Assembly: GCA_018368455.1 (NCBI GenBank)
Contig: JAGZEG010000015.1
Span: forward strand, 1-64,000
Source of the DNA: Coriobacteriia bacterium
Lineage (GTDB): Bacteria > Actinomycetota > Coriobacteriia > Coriobacteriales > UMGS124
Length of the DNA: 64,000 nt
Direction of reading: 5' to 3'
Numbering within the stretch: the first letter of the stretch is position 1; each line of letters opens with the position of its first letter. Below the pieces are notes generated by a model. The model was not told the DNA's origin and did not search any database. It worked only from the letters and a program-made list of their open reading frames with translations. Made by a program: the position numbers and the translations under genes. Shown here one piece after another: positions 24,810 through 34,205 of this stretch.

Positions 24810-25901
24810 ATGCTCGCATCGCGTCGCTCGTTTCTTGTTGGGGCCGCCGTCTCTGTGGCGTCCGCCGTTGCGCCCCTCGGATCCGCGATGGCGACCGAGC
24901 GAGACCGCGAGAGCCTCGACGCCTCGCAGTGGAGAGACGCCACCTCGCCTGCCCGCAGCACTGCGCCCGACTACGCTGACGCCGCGAGCTGGGTGTACTG
25001 GGACGACGTTGCCGACCCCGCCCGGCTCGAGGGCGCCGGTGGCTCTGCTGCCGCCAAGGACGCCGACCTGTTCATCGTCTGCCCCACGGTCGCGTCGGGC
25101 GGCGACGAGGGCGCGCCGAACATGGCGCTCGACGACGCCCGCGACCGCGCAAACTTCCTCGGCGCGCTCAACATGGAGCTCGGCATCTACGACGCCCACT
25201 GCCGCGTCTTCGCCCCCTACTACCGGCAGGCCACGCTCTCCGCTTACGGCGACGGCCCCGCACTCGACGGCGCGCTCGCCCTTGCCTACGAGGACATCCG
25301 CGCAGCCTTCGAGCGCTTCCTCGCCGAGCGCCCCTCCGGCCCGCTCGTGCTCGCCGGATTCTCGCAGGGCGCCGACCTGGCCATCCGGCTCGTGCGCGAC
25401 TACTTTGGCGCCGCCGACCTGCGCGAACGTCTCGTCGCGTGCTACGCCCTGGGCTGGCGGCTCACGCAGGAGGAGTGCGACGCGTGCCCCTGGCTGCGCG
25501 CCGCCGCCGGCGAACTCGACACCGGCGTCGTCGTCACGTTCAACTCCGAAGCGCCCGAGGTCACGACGTCCCTCATGGTCCCCGCCGGAACACGCACGCT
25601 CGCCATCAACCCGCTGAGCTGGGTCACGACGAGCGACCTCGCCCCGGCCGCGCTCAACCTAGGCGCATGCTTCACCGACTACGACGGCGTCATCACGCGC
25701 GAGATCCCCCAGCTCTGCGGCGCGCGCATCGACCCCGAGCGCGGCACGCTCAAGGTGAGCGGCGTCTCCCCCGAGGACTACCCCGCCGGGCTCAGCCTGT
25801 TCGAGGACGGCGTCTACCACCTGTACGACTACCAGTTCTTCTATCGCAACCTGCAGGAAAACGTCGAGAAACGACTGGCGGCGTACGCGGAGGGGCGCTA
25901 G
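24810..25901 (+). CDS. Exported DUF3089 alpha/beta-hydrolase
   Basis: A 363-residue predicted secreted hydrolase. It begins with a twin-arginine-like signal (SRRSFLVGAA then a hydrophobic stretch ending about residue 30). The mature part shows DUF3089 features: an ADLFIVCPT strand, a VFAPYYRQATL segment, and the nucleophile elbow GFSQG with Ser185. These proteins are alpha/beta-hydrolase-fold members with unknown substrates. The start is supported by GGGAGG six bases before the ATG. The gene is not clearly linked to its neighbours: a 150-base gap separates it from the regulator repeat, and 600 bases follow before the next gene. Catalytic Asp and His candidates lie in the C-terminal third but cannot be fixed by eye. 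Confidence 0.8.
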   Translation: MLASRRSFLVGAAVSVASAVAPLGSAMATERDRESLDASQWRDATSPARSTAPDYADAASWVYWDDVADPARLEGAGGSAAAKDADLFIVCPTVASGGDEGAPNMALDDARDRANFLGALNMELGIYDAHCRVFAPYYRQATLSAYGDGPALDGALALAYEDIRAAFERFLAERPSGPLVLAGFSQGADLAIRLVRDYFGAADLRERLVACYALGWRLTQEECDACPWLRAAAGELDTGVVVTFNSEAPEVTTSLMVPAGTRTLAINPLSWVTTSDLAPAALNLGACFTDYDGVITREIPQLCGARIDPERGTLKVSGVSPEDYPAGLSLFEDGVYHLYDYQFFYRNLQENVEKRLAAYAEGR

Positions 25902-26076
25902 GGGATGCCGGCGCGAACGCGCTCGGGGCGCGGGACCATTGCGCGTAAGGTTCGCAGAGGGGCCCTCCGCGCGAAGGAAAGCAGACGCCGGGGCCGGGAC
26001 GCTTGCGAAACGCGTGCAGGACGCGGTGTTCCACTCGCGTAAGGACCTCGCGCAGAGGGACGGGAAGGCCATTCCT

Positions 26077-26308
26077 TGCGGTTGTGCGAGGTCTTGCAAA
26101 ATGAGGCGCTGAAAATGGGCGCGAATTGCGGGCATGCGAGGTTTGCAGGGCGATTTTGCAGCCTGGGGCGATGGCGAGCAGGGACTGCAAGCCGCCTACC
26201 TGCTGGTTTCTTGTGCGCCGGGATGAAGGGCGGCCCGCAAACCTCGCACAGCCGCAAAACGCGCCCAAATCCGAGCGACGGTTTTGCAAAAGCCAGCAGA
26301 GCCGCGTT
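26077..26308. repeat. Family I palindromic element, copy 1
   Basis: The arms TGCGGTTGTGCGAGGTCTTG then CAAAA (26077-26101) and TTTTGCAAAAGCCAGCAGAG then CCGCG (26282-26306) are inverted repeats. A second inner pair follows: GGGCGCGAATTGCGG...GCGAGGTTTGC on the left and GCAAACCTCGCACAGCCGCAAAACGCGCCC (in pieces) on the right. The whole could fold into one long imperfect hairpin. It matches 47686-47934. No gene was found in 25902-26500 apart from this element. Confidence 0.75.
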
Positions 26309-26500
26309 TTCTGACCAGTGCGACCAGCGCGCGACACAGAGCAAGCCCGCGGGGCGCCGGAAGCGGGGCGGGGGATCCTCGCGATGAGCTCAGCGTCCCC
26401 TCCCCGCGCGATGCGGAGAAACCGGGAGCGCGCGTCCGCAGCCCACACGGGCCGGTACAATGTCCCCCGTCCCGTCACCGCCCACCTCGGGAGGCCCGCC

Positions 26501-27553
26501 ATGACCACGCCCTCGCCTGCGCCCGAAAGCGCCGCACCCCGTAAGCACATCCTCATCATCGCCACGGGCGGGACGATCGCCTCGACCGAGGACGGCAACG
26601 GACTCGCCCCCGCGCTCACCGGCGAGCAGCTCGCAGGCTACGTACCCGAGATAGCAAAGCTCTGCGAGTTCGACATCGTGCAACCCATGAACATCGACAG
26701 CACGAACATGCGCCCGCGCGACTGGATGCGCATCCGCGACGAGATCGTCACGCGCTACGACGCCTACGACGGCTTCGTCATCCTGCACGGCACCGACACG
26801 ATGGCGTACACGGCCGCCGCGCTGTCCTACCTCATCCAGGGCAGCCCCAAGCCCATCGTGCTCACCGGCTCGCAGCGCCCCATGGCCAACCCGTTCACCG
26901 ACGCCAAGCTCAACCTCTACCAGAGCATGCTCTACGCGACCGACCCGCGCTCGCACGACGTGGCCGTCGTGTTCGGCGGCGAGGTCATCGCCGGCACGCG
27001 CGCCCGCAAGCAGCGCACGATGAGCTTCAACGCGTTCACGAGCGTCAACTTCCCGACGCTGGCACTCATCCGCGGCGAGCGCGTCGTGCGCGCGGGCATC
27101 GACCAGAGGCCGGCGCCCGAGGGGCTGCGCACCTTCGACCGGCTGAACGAGCGCGTGTTCGTGCTCAAGCTGACGCCCGAGGTGGGGCCCGGCATCTTCG
27201 AGCTGCTCAAGGCCGACTACGACGCCGTCATCGTCGAGACGTTCGGCATCGGCGGCATCCCCGAGCACGGCGAGGGCGACGGCCCCACGTTCGAGGAGGC
27301 CATCTTCGACTGGGTCGCGTCCGGGCGCACGGTCGTGCTGACGACGCAGGTGCCCGAGGAGGGCTGCGACCTGGGCGTCTACGAGGTCGGGCGCGCCTAC
27401 GCGGAGTGCCCCGCCATCCTGAAAGGCGCAGACATGACGACGGAGGCGCTCGTCGCCAAGACGATGTGGGCGCTCGGCCAGACGCGCGACCCCGAGGAAG
27501 TGCGCGCGCTGTTCTACCGGAGCGTCAACCACGACCGCATCGACGCGGAGTAG
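26501..27553 (+). CDS. ansA: L-asparaginase, type I
   Basis: Hydrolyses L-asparagine to aspartate and ammonia. The 350-residue protein has both asparaginase signatures: ATGGTIAST with nucleophile Thr25, and HGTDTMAYTAAAL at 96-108 with the Thr98/Asp99 pair. LTGSQRPM and the C-terminal GADMTTEALVAKTMWAL also fit the cytoplasmic type I family, and there is no signal peptide. The ATG at 26501 follows GGGAGG by six bases; the open frame extends upstream but without a ribosome site. A TACAAT -10-like box lies at 26456-26461. The gene appears to be transcribed alone. Confidence 0.93.
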   Translation: MTTPSPAPESAAPRKHILIIATGGTIASTEDGNGLAPALTGEQLAGYVPEIAKLCEFDIVQPMNIDSTNMRPRDWMRIRDEIVTRYDAYDGFVILHGTDTMAYTAAALSYLIQGSPKPIVLTGSQRPMANPFTDAKLNLYQSMLYATDPRSHDVAVVFGGEVIAGTRARKQRTMSFNAFTSVNFPTLALIRGERVVRAGIDQRPAPEGLRTFDRLNERVFVLKLTPEVGPGIFELLKADYDAVIVETFGIGGIPEHGEGDGPTFEEAIFDWVASGRTVVLTTQVPEEGCDLGVYEVGRAYAECPAILKGADMTTEALVAKTMWALGQTRDPEEVRALFYRSVNHDRIDAE

Positions 27554-27637
27554 CGGCGGGGCTCGCCAGAAAGCGGGAGACCCAGCGCTGGGGCGTCGGG
27601 CTGGGATCGCCCTCGCGCGAATCCCCACGCCCCCACC

Positions 27638-27839
27638 GCTAAGAATTGACGGCTTGGCGACCCTTCCCGGACGCGCTTGCTATTTTTTGACGCTTGGGCG
27701 AGCCACTCGCAGAGAAACCCGGCCCTTTTGCCCCCCGTTGTGGCGGCCCCTGCGTCGCCTTTCGGCAAAAGCCCAGGTAACCACCTGGCCCATACGGGCC
27801 TTCTTCGCATGCGGCATCGCCAGACTGGCAATTCTTAGC
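27638..27839. repeat. MITE-like element with 23-bp terminal inverted repeats
   Basis: Left end GCTAAGAATTGACGGCTTGG then CGA (27638-27660); the reverse complement of the right end (27817-27839) is GCTAAGAATTGCCAGTCTGG then CGA. Nineteen of 23 positions match. The 202-base element has no open frame. I see no obvious target-site duplication. It occupies much of the 518-base gap between ansA and the M13 peptidase gene; nothing else was recognised in 27554-28071 apart from a TACACT -10-like box at 28025-28030. Confidence 0.6.
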
Positions 27840-28071
27840 AGCCGTCCTCGCAAGAGGTCGCCAAAGCGTCTTTTTCTAGCAATGGGGCCGCCTCGAGCCC
27901 TCTGTCCCGGTAATGTATCGGGCTAACCGGGTCAGCAAGGCCACGCTCGTTCCTCCGAACCGCCCGTTCGCGACCTCTGGCGCGAAACATCGCCCCGTCA
28001 GGCTGCCCCGCACGCCTCGATGGCTACACTGGAGGCGCCCACCCAGGCTCAACCAAATCGGGAGGTCCGCC

Positions 28072-30180
28072 ATGAGCATCGCCAGCCATCCCGCCCCATC
28101 CCTCCGCCGGGAAGCGCCCACAACGTCGCCGGCGCCCGAGGGCCTGACCCGCCGGACGTTCACCGGGCTGGGCGCCGCGCTCGCCGCAAGCGCCCTCGCG
28201 GCCGGTGCGGGCATCCCCAGCTCGCTTGCGCGCGCATCGGAGGCCGCAACCTCCTCGGGAGCCGACGCGGCCCCCTCGCCCGTGGACGACTTCTACGAGG
28301 CCGTCAACCACGATACCCTCGCCTCCTGGGAGATCCCCGCAGGCGAATCGCGCGTCTCCACGTTCACGAACCTGCGCGACAACGTGCGCGACGTGCTCGA
28401 CGACCTCATCAGGACCGCGGCGACCAGCCCCGACCTCGACGATCCCGACCTGCGCACCGTCGGCGCACTCTACGCGACCGGTACGGATGCCGAGACGCGC
28501 GACGCCAATGGCTTCGGCACGGTCACCGAATCCTGTCTGCGAGCCATCGAGCAGGCCCAGACTCCCACGGAGCTCCTGTCGTGCACGCTCGACGCCGCCC
28601 TGCAGGCAGGCAGCCTCTCCTTGCTCAGGTTCAACGTCGACCAGAATCCGCATGACGCCACGAAGCGGTGCCTGTCGCTCTGGACACCCGACCTCGGCCC
28701 CGAAAGGGAGGTCCTGCTCTCGGAAGACGAGGCGCTCAGGCGCGTCGTCGACGCCTACGAGGGCTTCGTCGCCCGCCTCTGGGAGATTCGCGGCGCAGGC
28801 AGCGAGGAGGCCCGAGCCATCGCCGCCGATGTCGTTGGGCTCATGCGCGAGGTCGCCCCTTCGTCGCTGAGCGTCGCTCAACAGCACGACCCCTCCGCCA
28901 CGACAAACCTGCTCACGCCGGGCGAGCTCTCGGAGCTGCTGGGTGGCGCGCTCGACGTCGCGTACTTCTGCGAGGCAACAGGCGCAGACCCCGACGCGCA
29001 GCTCAACGTCTGCGACGTCGGCGGGCTGCGGGCGATGGCGTCCCACCTCACCGACGAGGGGCTGCCCCTGCTCAAGAGGTACGCGCAGACGGTGCTGCTC
29101 GTCGACACCGCCAGCTATGCAAGCACGGAAGCGGAGGCAGCTAAGCGCGAGTACCTCATGGTCAGCGACGGCCTGACCGAGGCCCCGGAGGCAGAGCGCG
29201 ACCTGCTCAACACCATCGAGGAGACGCTGGCGAAGCACGAGTGCTCGCGCCTCTTCTGCTCCGCCCGCTTTCCCGAGGCGGCCCGGCAGGACGTCGCAGA
29301 CATGGCCGGCGACATCGTTGACGTGTTTGCCCGGCGCATCCAGGGGCTCGACTGGATGGGTCCCGACACGAAGGAGCGCGCCCTCAAGAAGCTCGACACG
29401 CTCAAGGTGCGCGCCGGGTATCCCGACACCTGGCCCCAGGACTTCTACGACGATGAGGCGAGGCCGTCGTTCCCCGAAGAGGGCGGCGTCTTCGCAGACA
29501 ACGCGGCGCGGCTTGGGGCGGCAGCGGTGCGCAACGACCTGGCCCTCCTCACCGATGAGAGCCGCGAGTTTGAGTGGTCCCCTACCCCCGCCACGGTCAA
29601 CGCGTTCTACGAGCAGTCGGGCAACTCCATCACCATACTCGCCGGCATACTGCAGCCGCCGATCTACGACGTCACGGCGCCGCGCGAGCAGAACCTGGGC
29701 AGCATCGGGTCCACCATCGCCCACGAGATCAGCCACGCGTTCGACGCCAACGGCGCCCAGTACGACGAACTCGGCAACGTGAACAACTGGTGGACCGAGG
29801 CCGACTACGCGCACTTCCGGGAGCTGGCCGAGCACATGGCGGCGTACTACGACGGGTTCTCCGTGAACGGGCGGCAGATCCACGGCGAGCAGACGCTCAG
29901 CGAAAACATCGCCGACCTGGCCGGCATGTCGTGCGTTACGCAGATCGCCGTCGAGGAGGGGCTCGACCTCGGGGCGCTGTTCGAGGCGTACGGGCGGCAG
30001 TGGGCCACGAAGGGCACGGACGCGTGGCTGGCCGACCAGGTCGCGACAGACGTCCACTCGCCCGCGAAGGTGCGGGTCAACGCCGTGCTGAGCGCGCTTG
30101 ACGAGTTCTACGAGACGTTCGGCGTGACCGAGGGCGACGGCATGTGGCAGGATCCCGAGAGCCGGCCGAAGATCTGGTAG
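28072..30180 (+). CDS. pepO: Tat-exported M13 family metallopeptidase (neprilysin/PepO-like)
   Basis: A zinc endopeptidase of the M13 family, 702 residues. A twin-arginine signal (LTRRTFTGLG plus an Ala-rich hydrophobic segment, about residues 24-55) predicts export of a folded enzyme. The M13 N-terminal domain starts with DDFYEAVNHDTLASW. The catalytic domain carries the zinc motif HEISH at 551-555 and the downstream ENIAD at 611-615 that supplies the third ligand Glu611, followed by DLAG. NAFYEQSGNSITILAGILQPPI is the usual substrate-binding region. The C-terminus ends in W, as in the family. The ATG at 28072 is preceded by GGGAGG. Most PepO proteins lack a Tat signal, so this export route suits the Tat-rich style of this genome. 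Confidence 0.92.
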   Translation: MSIASHPAPSLRREAPTTSPAPEGLTRRTFTGLGAALAASALAAGAGIPSSLARASEAATSSGADAAPSPVDDFYEAVNHDTLASWEIPAGESRVSTFTNLRDNVRDVLDDLIRTAATSPDLDDPDLRTVGALYATGTDAETRDANGFGTVTESCLRAIEQAQTPTELLSCTLDAALQAGSLSLLRFNVDQNPHDATKRCLSLWTPDLGPEREVLLSEDEALRRVVDAYEGFVARLWEIRGAGSEEARAIAADVVGLMREVAPSSLSVAQQHDPSATTNLLTPGELSELLGGALDVAYFCEATGADPDAQLNVCDVGGLRAMASHLTDEGLPLLKRYAQTVLLVDTASYASTEAEAAKREYLMVSDGLTEAPEAERDLLNTIEETLAKHECSRLFCSARFPEAARQDVADMAGDIVDVFARRIQGLDWMGPDTKERALKKLDTLKVRAGYPDTWPQDFYDDEARPSFPEEGGVFADNAARLGAAAVRNDLALLTDESREFEWSPTPATVNAFYEQSGNSITILAGILQPPIYDVTAPREQNLGSIGSTIAHEISHAFDANGAQYDELGNVNNWWTEADYAHFRELAEHMAAYYDGFSVNGRQIHGEQTLSENIADLAGMSCVTQIAVEEGLDLGALFEAYGRQWATKGTDAWLADQVATDVHSPAKVRVNAVLSALDEFYETFGVTEGDGMWQDPESRPKIW

Positions 30181-30205
30181 GCGCAGGGGCAGAGCGTCTG
30201 GGACA

Positions 30206-30248
30206 GCGGGGCGCACCTGGCATCCAGGCTGGGGGCGCCCCGCTTTTT
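30206..30248 (+). terminator. Rho-independent terminator after the M13 peptidase
   Basis: GCGGGGCGC (30206-30214) pairs with GCGCCCCGC (30235-30243), with CCTGG/CCAGG inside the loop, followed by TTTTT. Confidence 0.85.
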
Positions 30249-30275
30249 GGAGGGCGGGGCGCCCGTCGCAGCCCG

Positions 30276-31877
30276 CTACTCCTCCTCGGGAAGCGGCTCG
30301 GCCTCCACGAGGTCGATGAGCTCCTGCTGGCGGTGAACCCCCAGCTTGGCGTAGATGTGCCCCATGTGCGTGCGCGCCGTGCCCTCGGCGATGTTGAGCT
30401 CGCGCGAGATCACGCCCAGCGTTCGGCCGCGCGCGATCAGCACGAACACGTCGCGCTCGCGAGGCGTCAGGTCGTAGCGCCGCGCCACGGCCTCGCAGCG
30501 CACCGCGAGCCCGCCGTCGCCCTCGCCGGCCCGACCCGCGCCCGCGCCCCGGGCGCCCGAGCGCGAGGCGCCCACTTTCGACAGCGTACCCTCGGGCAGC
30601 ACGAGCACGACGAGCAGGACGAGCGCCAGGATGCTCACCATCGAGAACGCCGAGATGTCCAGCTCGCCGGAGAGCAGCCGGGCCGCCGTCGCGCGGCTGA
30701 TCATCGTGCCGAACGCCATGCCCGCGTACGTGCACGCCACGCCCCAGCCGAACGTCGCGACCGGCCGGCGGCCGCCCGTGCGCACCACGCCCACGAGCAT
30801 CGCCCAGAACAGCACGTCGAAAAACTCGTAGCCCGCCGTGATCACGAAGATGGACTCGAGCGTGAAGCGGTCCATGAACAGCGTGAGGATCACGAAGCCC
30901 GCCACCATGAGCGGCAGCGACAGCCGGTAGACCATCATCGTGTCGAACCGCTTGCCCAAAACCAGCACGAGCGCCATGAACAGCACGCCCACGGCCAGGA
31001 TGGCAAGGAACATGTAGTTGGCCTCGAAGAACGCCGGCGTGCTCGCGTCGACCCCCGCGGGGAACGAGTCGAGGCAGCGCCCGATGAGCGAGAACACCGC
31101 GATGGACGCCATGAGCCGCACGAGCGTCGTCGACGCCACGGGGTTGCCCGCCTCGCCCGGGACGCTGGCCAGCACGGCGGCATCGGCGGGCTGGGGGCGC
31201 AGGCTGAGCACGAGCGAGCCCGCCTCGCCGCGGTTGGTGCACAGCAGCGCTATGGAGAGCAGCGGGGCCACGTAGACGCAGGCCTCAACGGCAGCGTCGG
31301 GCAGCGCCATCATCACGAGCGCCGTCACGATGGCCGCCGCCGGCGCCGCGAGCAGGGCGAGCCGCATGCTGTGCCGCACGAAGCGCTCGCCCCAGAGCAC
31401 CTGCAGGATGCCCGAGGCCGCGCCCGCCAGCGCGAACGCCGCGACCTGCGCCGGCGCGGCCGCAAGCGCCCCCGCGAGCGCCATGGCGGCAAGGCTCAGG
31501 ACGACGAGGCCCAGCGAGGCGTAGTTGAGCCGCGCGAGGCCCTGCGGCGAGTCGAACAGCCGCGTGCCGAGCAGGGCCGCGACGCACGTGGCGGCCGCGC
31601 CCGCGAGCAGGTAGATCTGATCGAGCTGGAAGGCGCCGCCCCCCGCAAGCTCGAAGCCGCCGGCGAAGGCCATCGTGCTGACGACCCACACGCGGCACAG
31701 GCCGAAGCCCAGCGCAAGGACGAGCAGCTCGAATAGGGGAATGCGCGGGCGCGCGGAGGAGGCGTCGCGCGGAGACTCGGACGCGTCCGCCGGGATCGAG
31801 TCGGTGCCCGCCGCCGTCGCGACCGCTGCGGCCAAGCCGCCCATACCCGACGCTCGCTTTGCTCTCTGCGCTGTCAC
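30276..31877 (-). CDS. Membrane-anchored LuxR-type transcriptional regulator
   Basis: A 533-residue regulator with an N-terminal membrane domain of about 12 hydrophobic segments (about residues 45-445), an Ala/Gly/Arg-rich linker, and a C-terminal LuxR helix-turn-helix at about 470-530 (LTPRERDVFVLIARG, then ISRELNIAEGTARTHMGHIY). This architecture is widespread in Eggerthellaceae and relatives, where such genes sit beside substrate-specific reductases. The GTG at 31877 is chosen because GGGGGAG lies seven bases upstream; the open frame runs further 5' without a ribosome site. It is divergent from the Tat flavoprotein reductase gene 476 bases away and probably senses that enzyme's substrate or a related signal. 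The ligand is unknown. Confidence 0.9.
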   Translation of the reverse strand: MTAQRAKRASGMGGLAAAVATAAGTDSIPADASESPRDASSARPRIPLFELLVLALGFGLCRVWVVSTMAFAGGFELAGGGAFQLDQIYLLAGAAATCVAALLGTRLFDSPQGLARLNYASLGLVVLSLAAMALAGALAAAPAQVAAFALAGAASGILQVLWGERFVRHSMRLALLAAPAAAIVTALVMMALPDAAVEACVYVAPLLSIALLCTNRGEAGSLVLSLRPQPADAAVLASVPGEAGNPVASTTLVRLMASIAVFSLIGRCLDSFPAGVDASTPAFFEANYMFLAILAVGVLFMALVLVLGKRFDTMMVYRLSLPLMVAGFVILTLFMDRFTLESIFVITAGYEFFDVLFWAMLVGVVRTGGRRPVATFGWGVACTYAGMAFGTMISRATAARLLSGELDISAFSMVSILALVLLVVLVLPEGTLSKVGASRSGARGAGAGRAGEGDGGLAVRCEAVARRYDLTPRERDVFVLIARGRTLGVISRELNIAEGTARTHMGHIYAKLGVHRQQELIDLVEAEPLPEEE

Positions 31878-32353
31878 GGCCACGCTCCCCCGATGCTCGA
31901 CATTCCACCCGCAAGCGGCGCCGGTGATCTTCTCCCCCGAGAACGAAACGCCGCTCGTCAATGCCACGCTGCCGCCCATTGTCGCACGCGCGAGACGGTT
32001 GTGGGGCGCCAATCACGCGGAAGGTTTGGCTAACAGGCGCGTACGGCTCGGACGGGCGGACGCCCGGCATCGGGGCGCCTTGGAGGCCGGTGCGAGCCAC
32101 GCGCCGCCCGCCGCCTACCGACCGCAGAGCGCCCCCTCCCTTGTTTGCGCAGCTCACGGGGGTCTACGACGATGGATATGATACCGGTCTCGCCCGAAAT
32201 ACGACGCCGCGCCGCTTGGCCACCCGAGCCTGGAGCGGCATTGTTGGAGCCAGCTCGCCGCCTGGGCGAGCATCTGAGCGTCCGGTTCCCGCACGCCGCG
32301 AGGCCCGCGAGTTCCTCGGACAGACGCAACGCAAGGAAAGGGGTACGTTAGCT
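31878..32353. promoter_or_regulatory. Divergent control region between LuxR-1 and the flavoprotein gene
   Basis: This 476-base gap has no supportable gene. A TATGAT hexamer near 32176-32181 is a candidate plus-strand -10 box, without a convincing -35. The length suits binding sites for the neighbouring LuxR protein, but I found no clear operator palindrome. Confidence 0.4.
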
Positions 32354-34018
32354 ATGAGCAACGACATCTCCCGCCGCAACTTCGTCAAGGGTGCCGGCTG
32401 CGCCGCCGGTGCCGCCGCGCTGGCCGGTGCCGGCATGGCGATGGCCGACGAGAAGGCCTCGGCCGCGGCCGACAAGCCCGCCGCGGGCATCCCCGAGACG
32501 TGGGACTACGAGTGCGACCTGCTCGTCATCGGCTACGGCGGCGCCGGCATGTGGGCGTCGCTCATCGGCGCCGACGAGTGCGGCCAGGAGGTCCTCATCC
32601 TCGAGAAGGCCCCCGTCGAGGGCGGCGGCAACTCGCGCATCAACAACGGCGAGTGGACCATCATCCCCGAGGACAAGAAGGAGGTCTTCAAGGAGTACCT
32701 CACGACGTTCTCCAAGGGTGCCATCCCCGCCGAGATGGCTGACGCGTGGGTCGAGGAGTGCGCGCGCAACACCGAGTACGCCGACAAGTACGGCATGACG
32801 TACACGATCGTCGACACGGCCCTGGCCGGCGCCATCCCCGAGTACTACAAGCTCGACGAGTCCAAGTTCGCCGGCTGCCAGCGCCTGAGCTCCGTCGAGG
32901 GCTTCGGCATGAAGACGTTCCACGAGCTCGACGCCAAGCGCGAGGAGCTCGGCGCCAAGATCATGTTCGACTGCCACGACGAGTCTCTCATCCAGGACCC
33001 GACGACCCGCGAGATCCTGGGCGCCTACACGCTCATCGGCTCCGACGAGACGCCGAAGGCCGTCAAGGCGCGCAAGGGCGTCATCATGACGTGCGGCGGC
33101 TTCGAGTTCAACGAGGAGCTCAAGAACAAGTACCTCAAGATCTACCCGTTCAAGTTCGAGGGCTGGCGCTTCAACACCGGCGACGGCATCAAGATGGTCC
33201 AGGACGTGGGCGCCAACCTGTGGCACATGGACAACGTCATCTCCATGACGGCCATGTACACGCGTGACCCCGAGAACGACTTCTCCGTCCTGTGCTTCTG
33301 CCCCGGCTACTCCATGATCTGGGTCAACCGTCTGGGCAAGCGCTTCGTCGACGAGAACAACACCGGCTCGCCCCACAACGGCTGGCACACGCTCATGTCG
33401 TTCTCCGACGCCATCTGCGACTTCGACCGCATCCCGACGTGGTGCGTGTTCGACGAGGCCACGTTCACGGCCGGCAAGATGGGCACGAGCCAGGGCGACT
33501 CGTTCGAGTGCGGCAACTTCGCGAGCGACCTGCCCGACGAGCTGCGCGACTGGGACGGCTGGAGCCAGGACAACCAGGCCGAGGTCGACAAGGGCTGGAT
33601 CATCAAGGCCGACACGATCGACGAGCTCGCGGCCAAGATGAAGGAGTGGGACTCCTGGATGGACGCTGAGACGCTTAAGGCGACCATCGCCGAGTACAAC
33701 GGCTTCTGCGCCGACGGCAAGGACGCGCGCTTCGACCGTGAGCCCCAGACGCTCATCCCGATCGCCGACCAGGGCCCCTACTACGCCTACGCCATCTACC
33801 CGGGCAGCTGCTCCACGCTGGGCGGCCCCGAGAAGAACACGAACGGCCAGGTGCTCGATCCCGCCGGCAACCCGATCCCGCGCCTGTACGCGGCCGGCTG
33901 CTTCGGCAACTTCCAGGATCACAGCTACGGCATCACCGGCGGCAACAACGCCGAGAACATGGTGTGGGGCCGCATCTGCGCCCGCCACGCCTCCTCGCTG
34001 GAGAACTGGGACGCGTAA
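32354..34018 (+). CDS. Tat-exported FAD-dependent fumarate reductase/succinate dehydrogenase-type flavoprotein
   Basis: Predicted extracytoplasmic flavoprotein reductase of 554 residues. It has a twin-arginine signal (SRRNFVKGAG, Arg7-Arg8, cleavage probably after AMADE near 36). A FAD_binding_2 dinucleotide motif (DLLVIGYGGAGMWAS) starts near 55. The family's conserved MIWVNRLGKRFVDEN and a C-terminal LYAAGCFGNFQDHSYGITGG flavin segment are present. It lacks the FMN_bind domain seen in the second reductase of this window, so electrons must come from a separate partner. Family members reduce fumarate-like enoates, urocanate, cinnamates or xenobiotics; the substrate cannot be told here. The start has a GGAAAGGGG site. 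Facing the LuxR-1 gene suggests regulation by it. Confidence 0.9.
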   Translation: MSNDISRRNFVKGAGCAAGAAALAGAGMAMADEKASAAADKPAAGIPETWDYECDLLVIGYGGAGMWASLIGADECGQEVLILEKAPVEGGGNSRINNGEWTIIPEDKKEVFKEYLTTFSKGAIPAEMADAWVEECARNTEYADKYGMTYTIVDTALAGAIPEYYKLDESKFAGCQRLSSVEGFGMKTFHELDAKREELGAKIMFDCHDESLIQDPTTREILGAYTLIGSDETPKAVKARKGVIMTCGGFEFNEELKNKYLKIYPFKFEGWRFNTGDGIKMVQDVGANLWHMDNVISMTAMYTRDPENDFSVLCFCPGYSMIWVNRLGKRFVDENNTGSPHNGWHTLMSFSDAICDFDRIPTWCVFDEATFTAGKMGTSQGDSFECGNFASDLPDELRDWDGWSQDNQAEVDKGWIIKADTIDELAAKMKEWDSWMDAETLKATIAEYNGFCADGKDARFDREPQTLIPIADQGPYYAYAIYPGSCSTLGGPEKNTNGQVLDPAGNPIPRLYAAGCFGNFQDHSYGITGGNNAENMVWGRICARHASSLENWDA

Positions 34019-34032
34019 GGTCTCGTCCTGAC

Positions 34033-34074
34033 GGCGCGCGCTCGGGGCTCAACGGCGCCCGGGCGCGCGCCTTT
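34033..34074 (+). terminator. Terminator after the flavoprotein gene
   Basis: GGCGCGCGC (34033-34041) pairs perfectly with GCGCGCGCC (34063-34071), followed by only TTT. It lies 14 bases after the stop codon. Confidence 0.6.
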
Positions 34075-34171
34075 GCCATGCGGCCTGCGGGCCGAACGCG
34101 CCACCTGCGATGATCACGCGGGCGCGGGGCCGCTCTCCCCCGAGGCGCCCCGCACGGCCCGCTGACCACGA

Positions 34172-34205
34172 GCCCCGTCGCCTCCCCCGGGCGGCGGGGC
34201 TTTTT
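34172..34205 (+). terminator. Second, stronger terminator downstream of the flavoprotein gene
   Basis: GCCCCGTCGCC (34172-34182) pairs with GGCGGCGGGGC (34190-34200) through one T-G wobble, followed by TTTTT. No gene is recognised in the 97 bases between the two hairpins, so this is a back-up terminator or the end of a short RNA. Confidence 0.75.

Noticed and set aside
28024..31242. A 1,072-codon minus-strand frame across the M13 peptidase and part of LuxR-1.
   Set aside because: It is a GC-rich shadow of well-identified genes; its product is Arg/Gly-rich with no signature.
31878..32012. A longer N-terminus for LuxR-1 starting at 32012.
   Set aside because: No ribosome site at the upstream ATG; GGGGGAG precedes the GTG at 31877, and the extra residues are not of membrane type.
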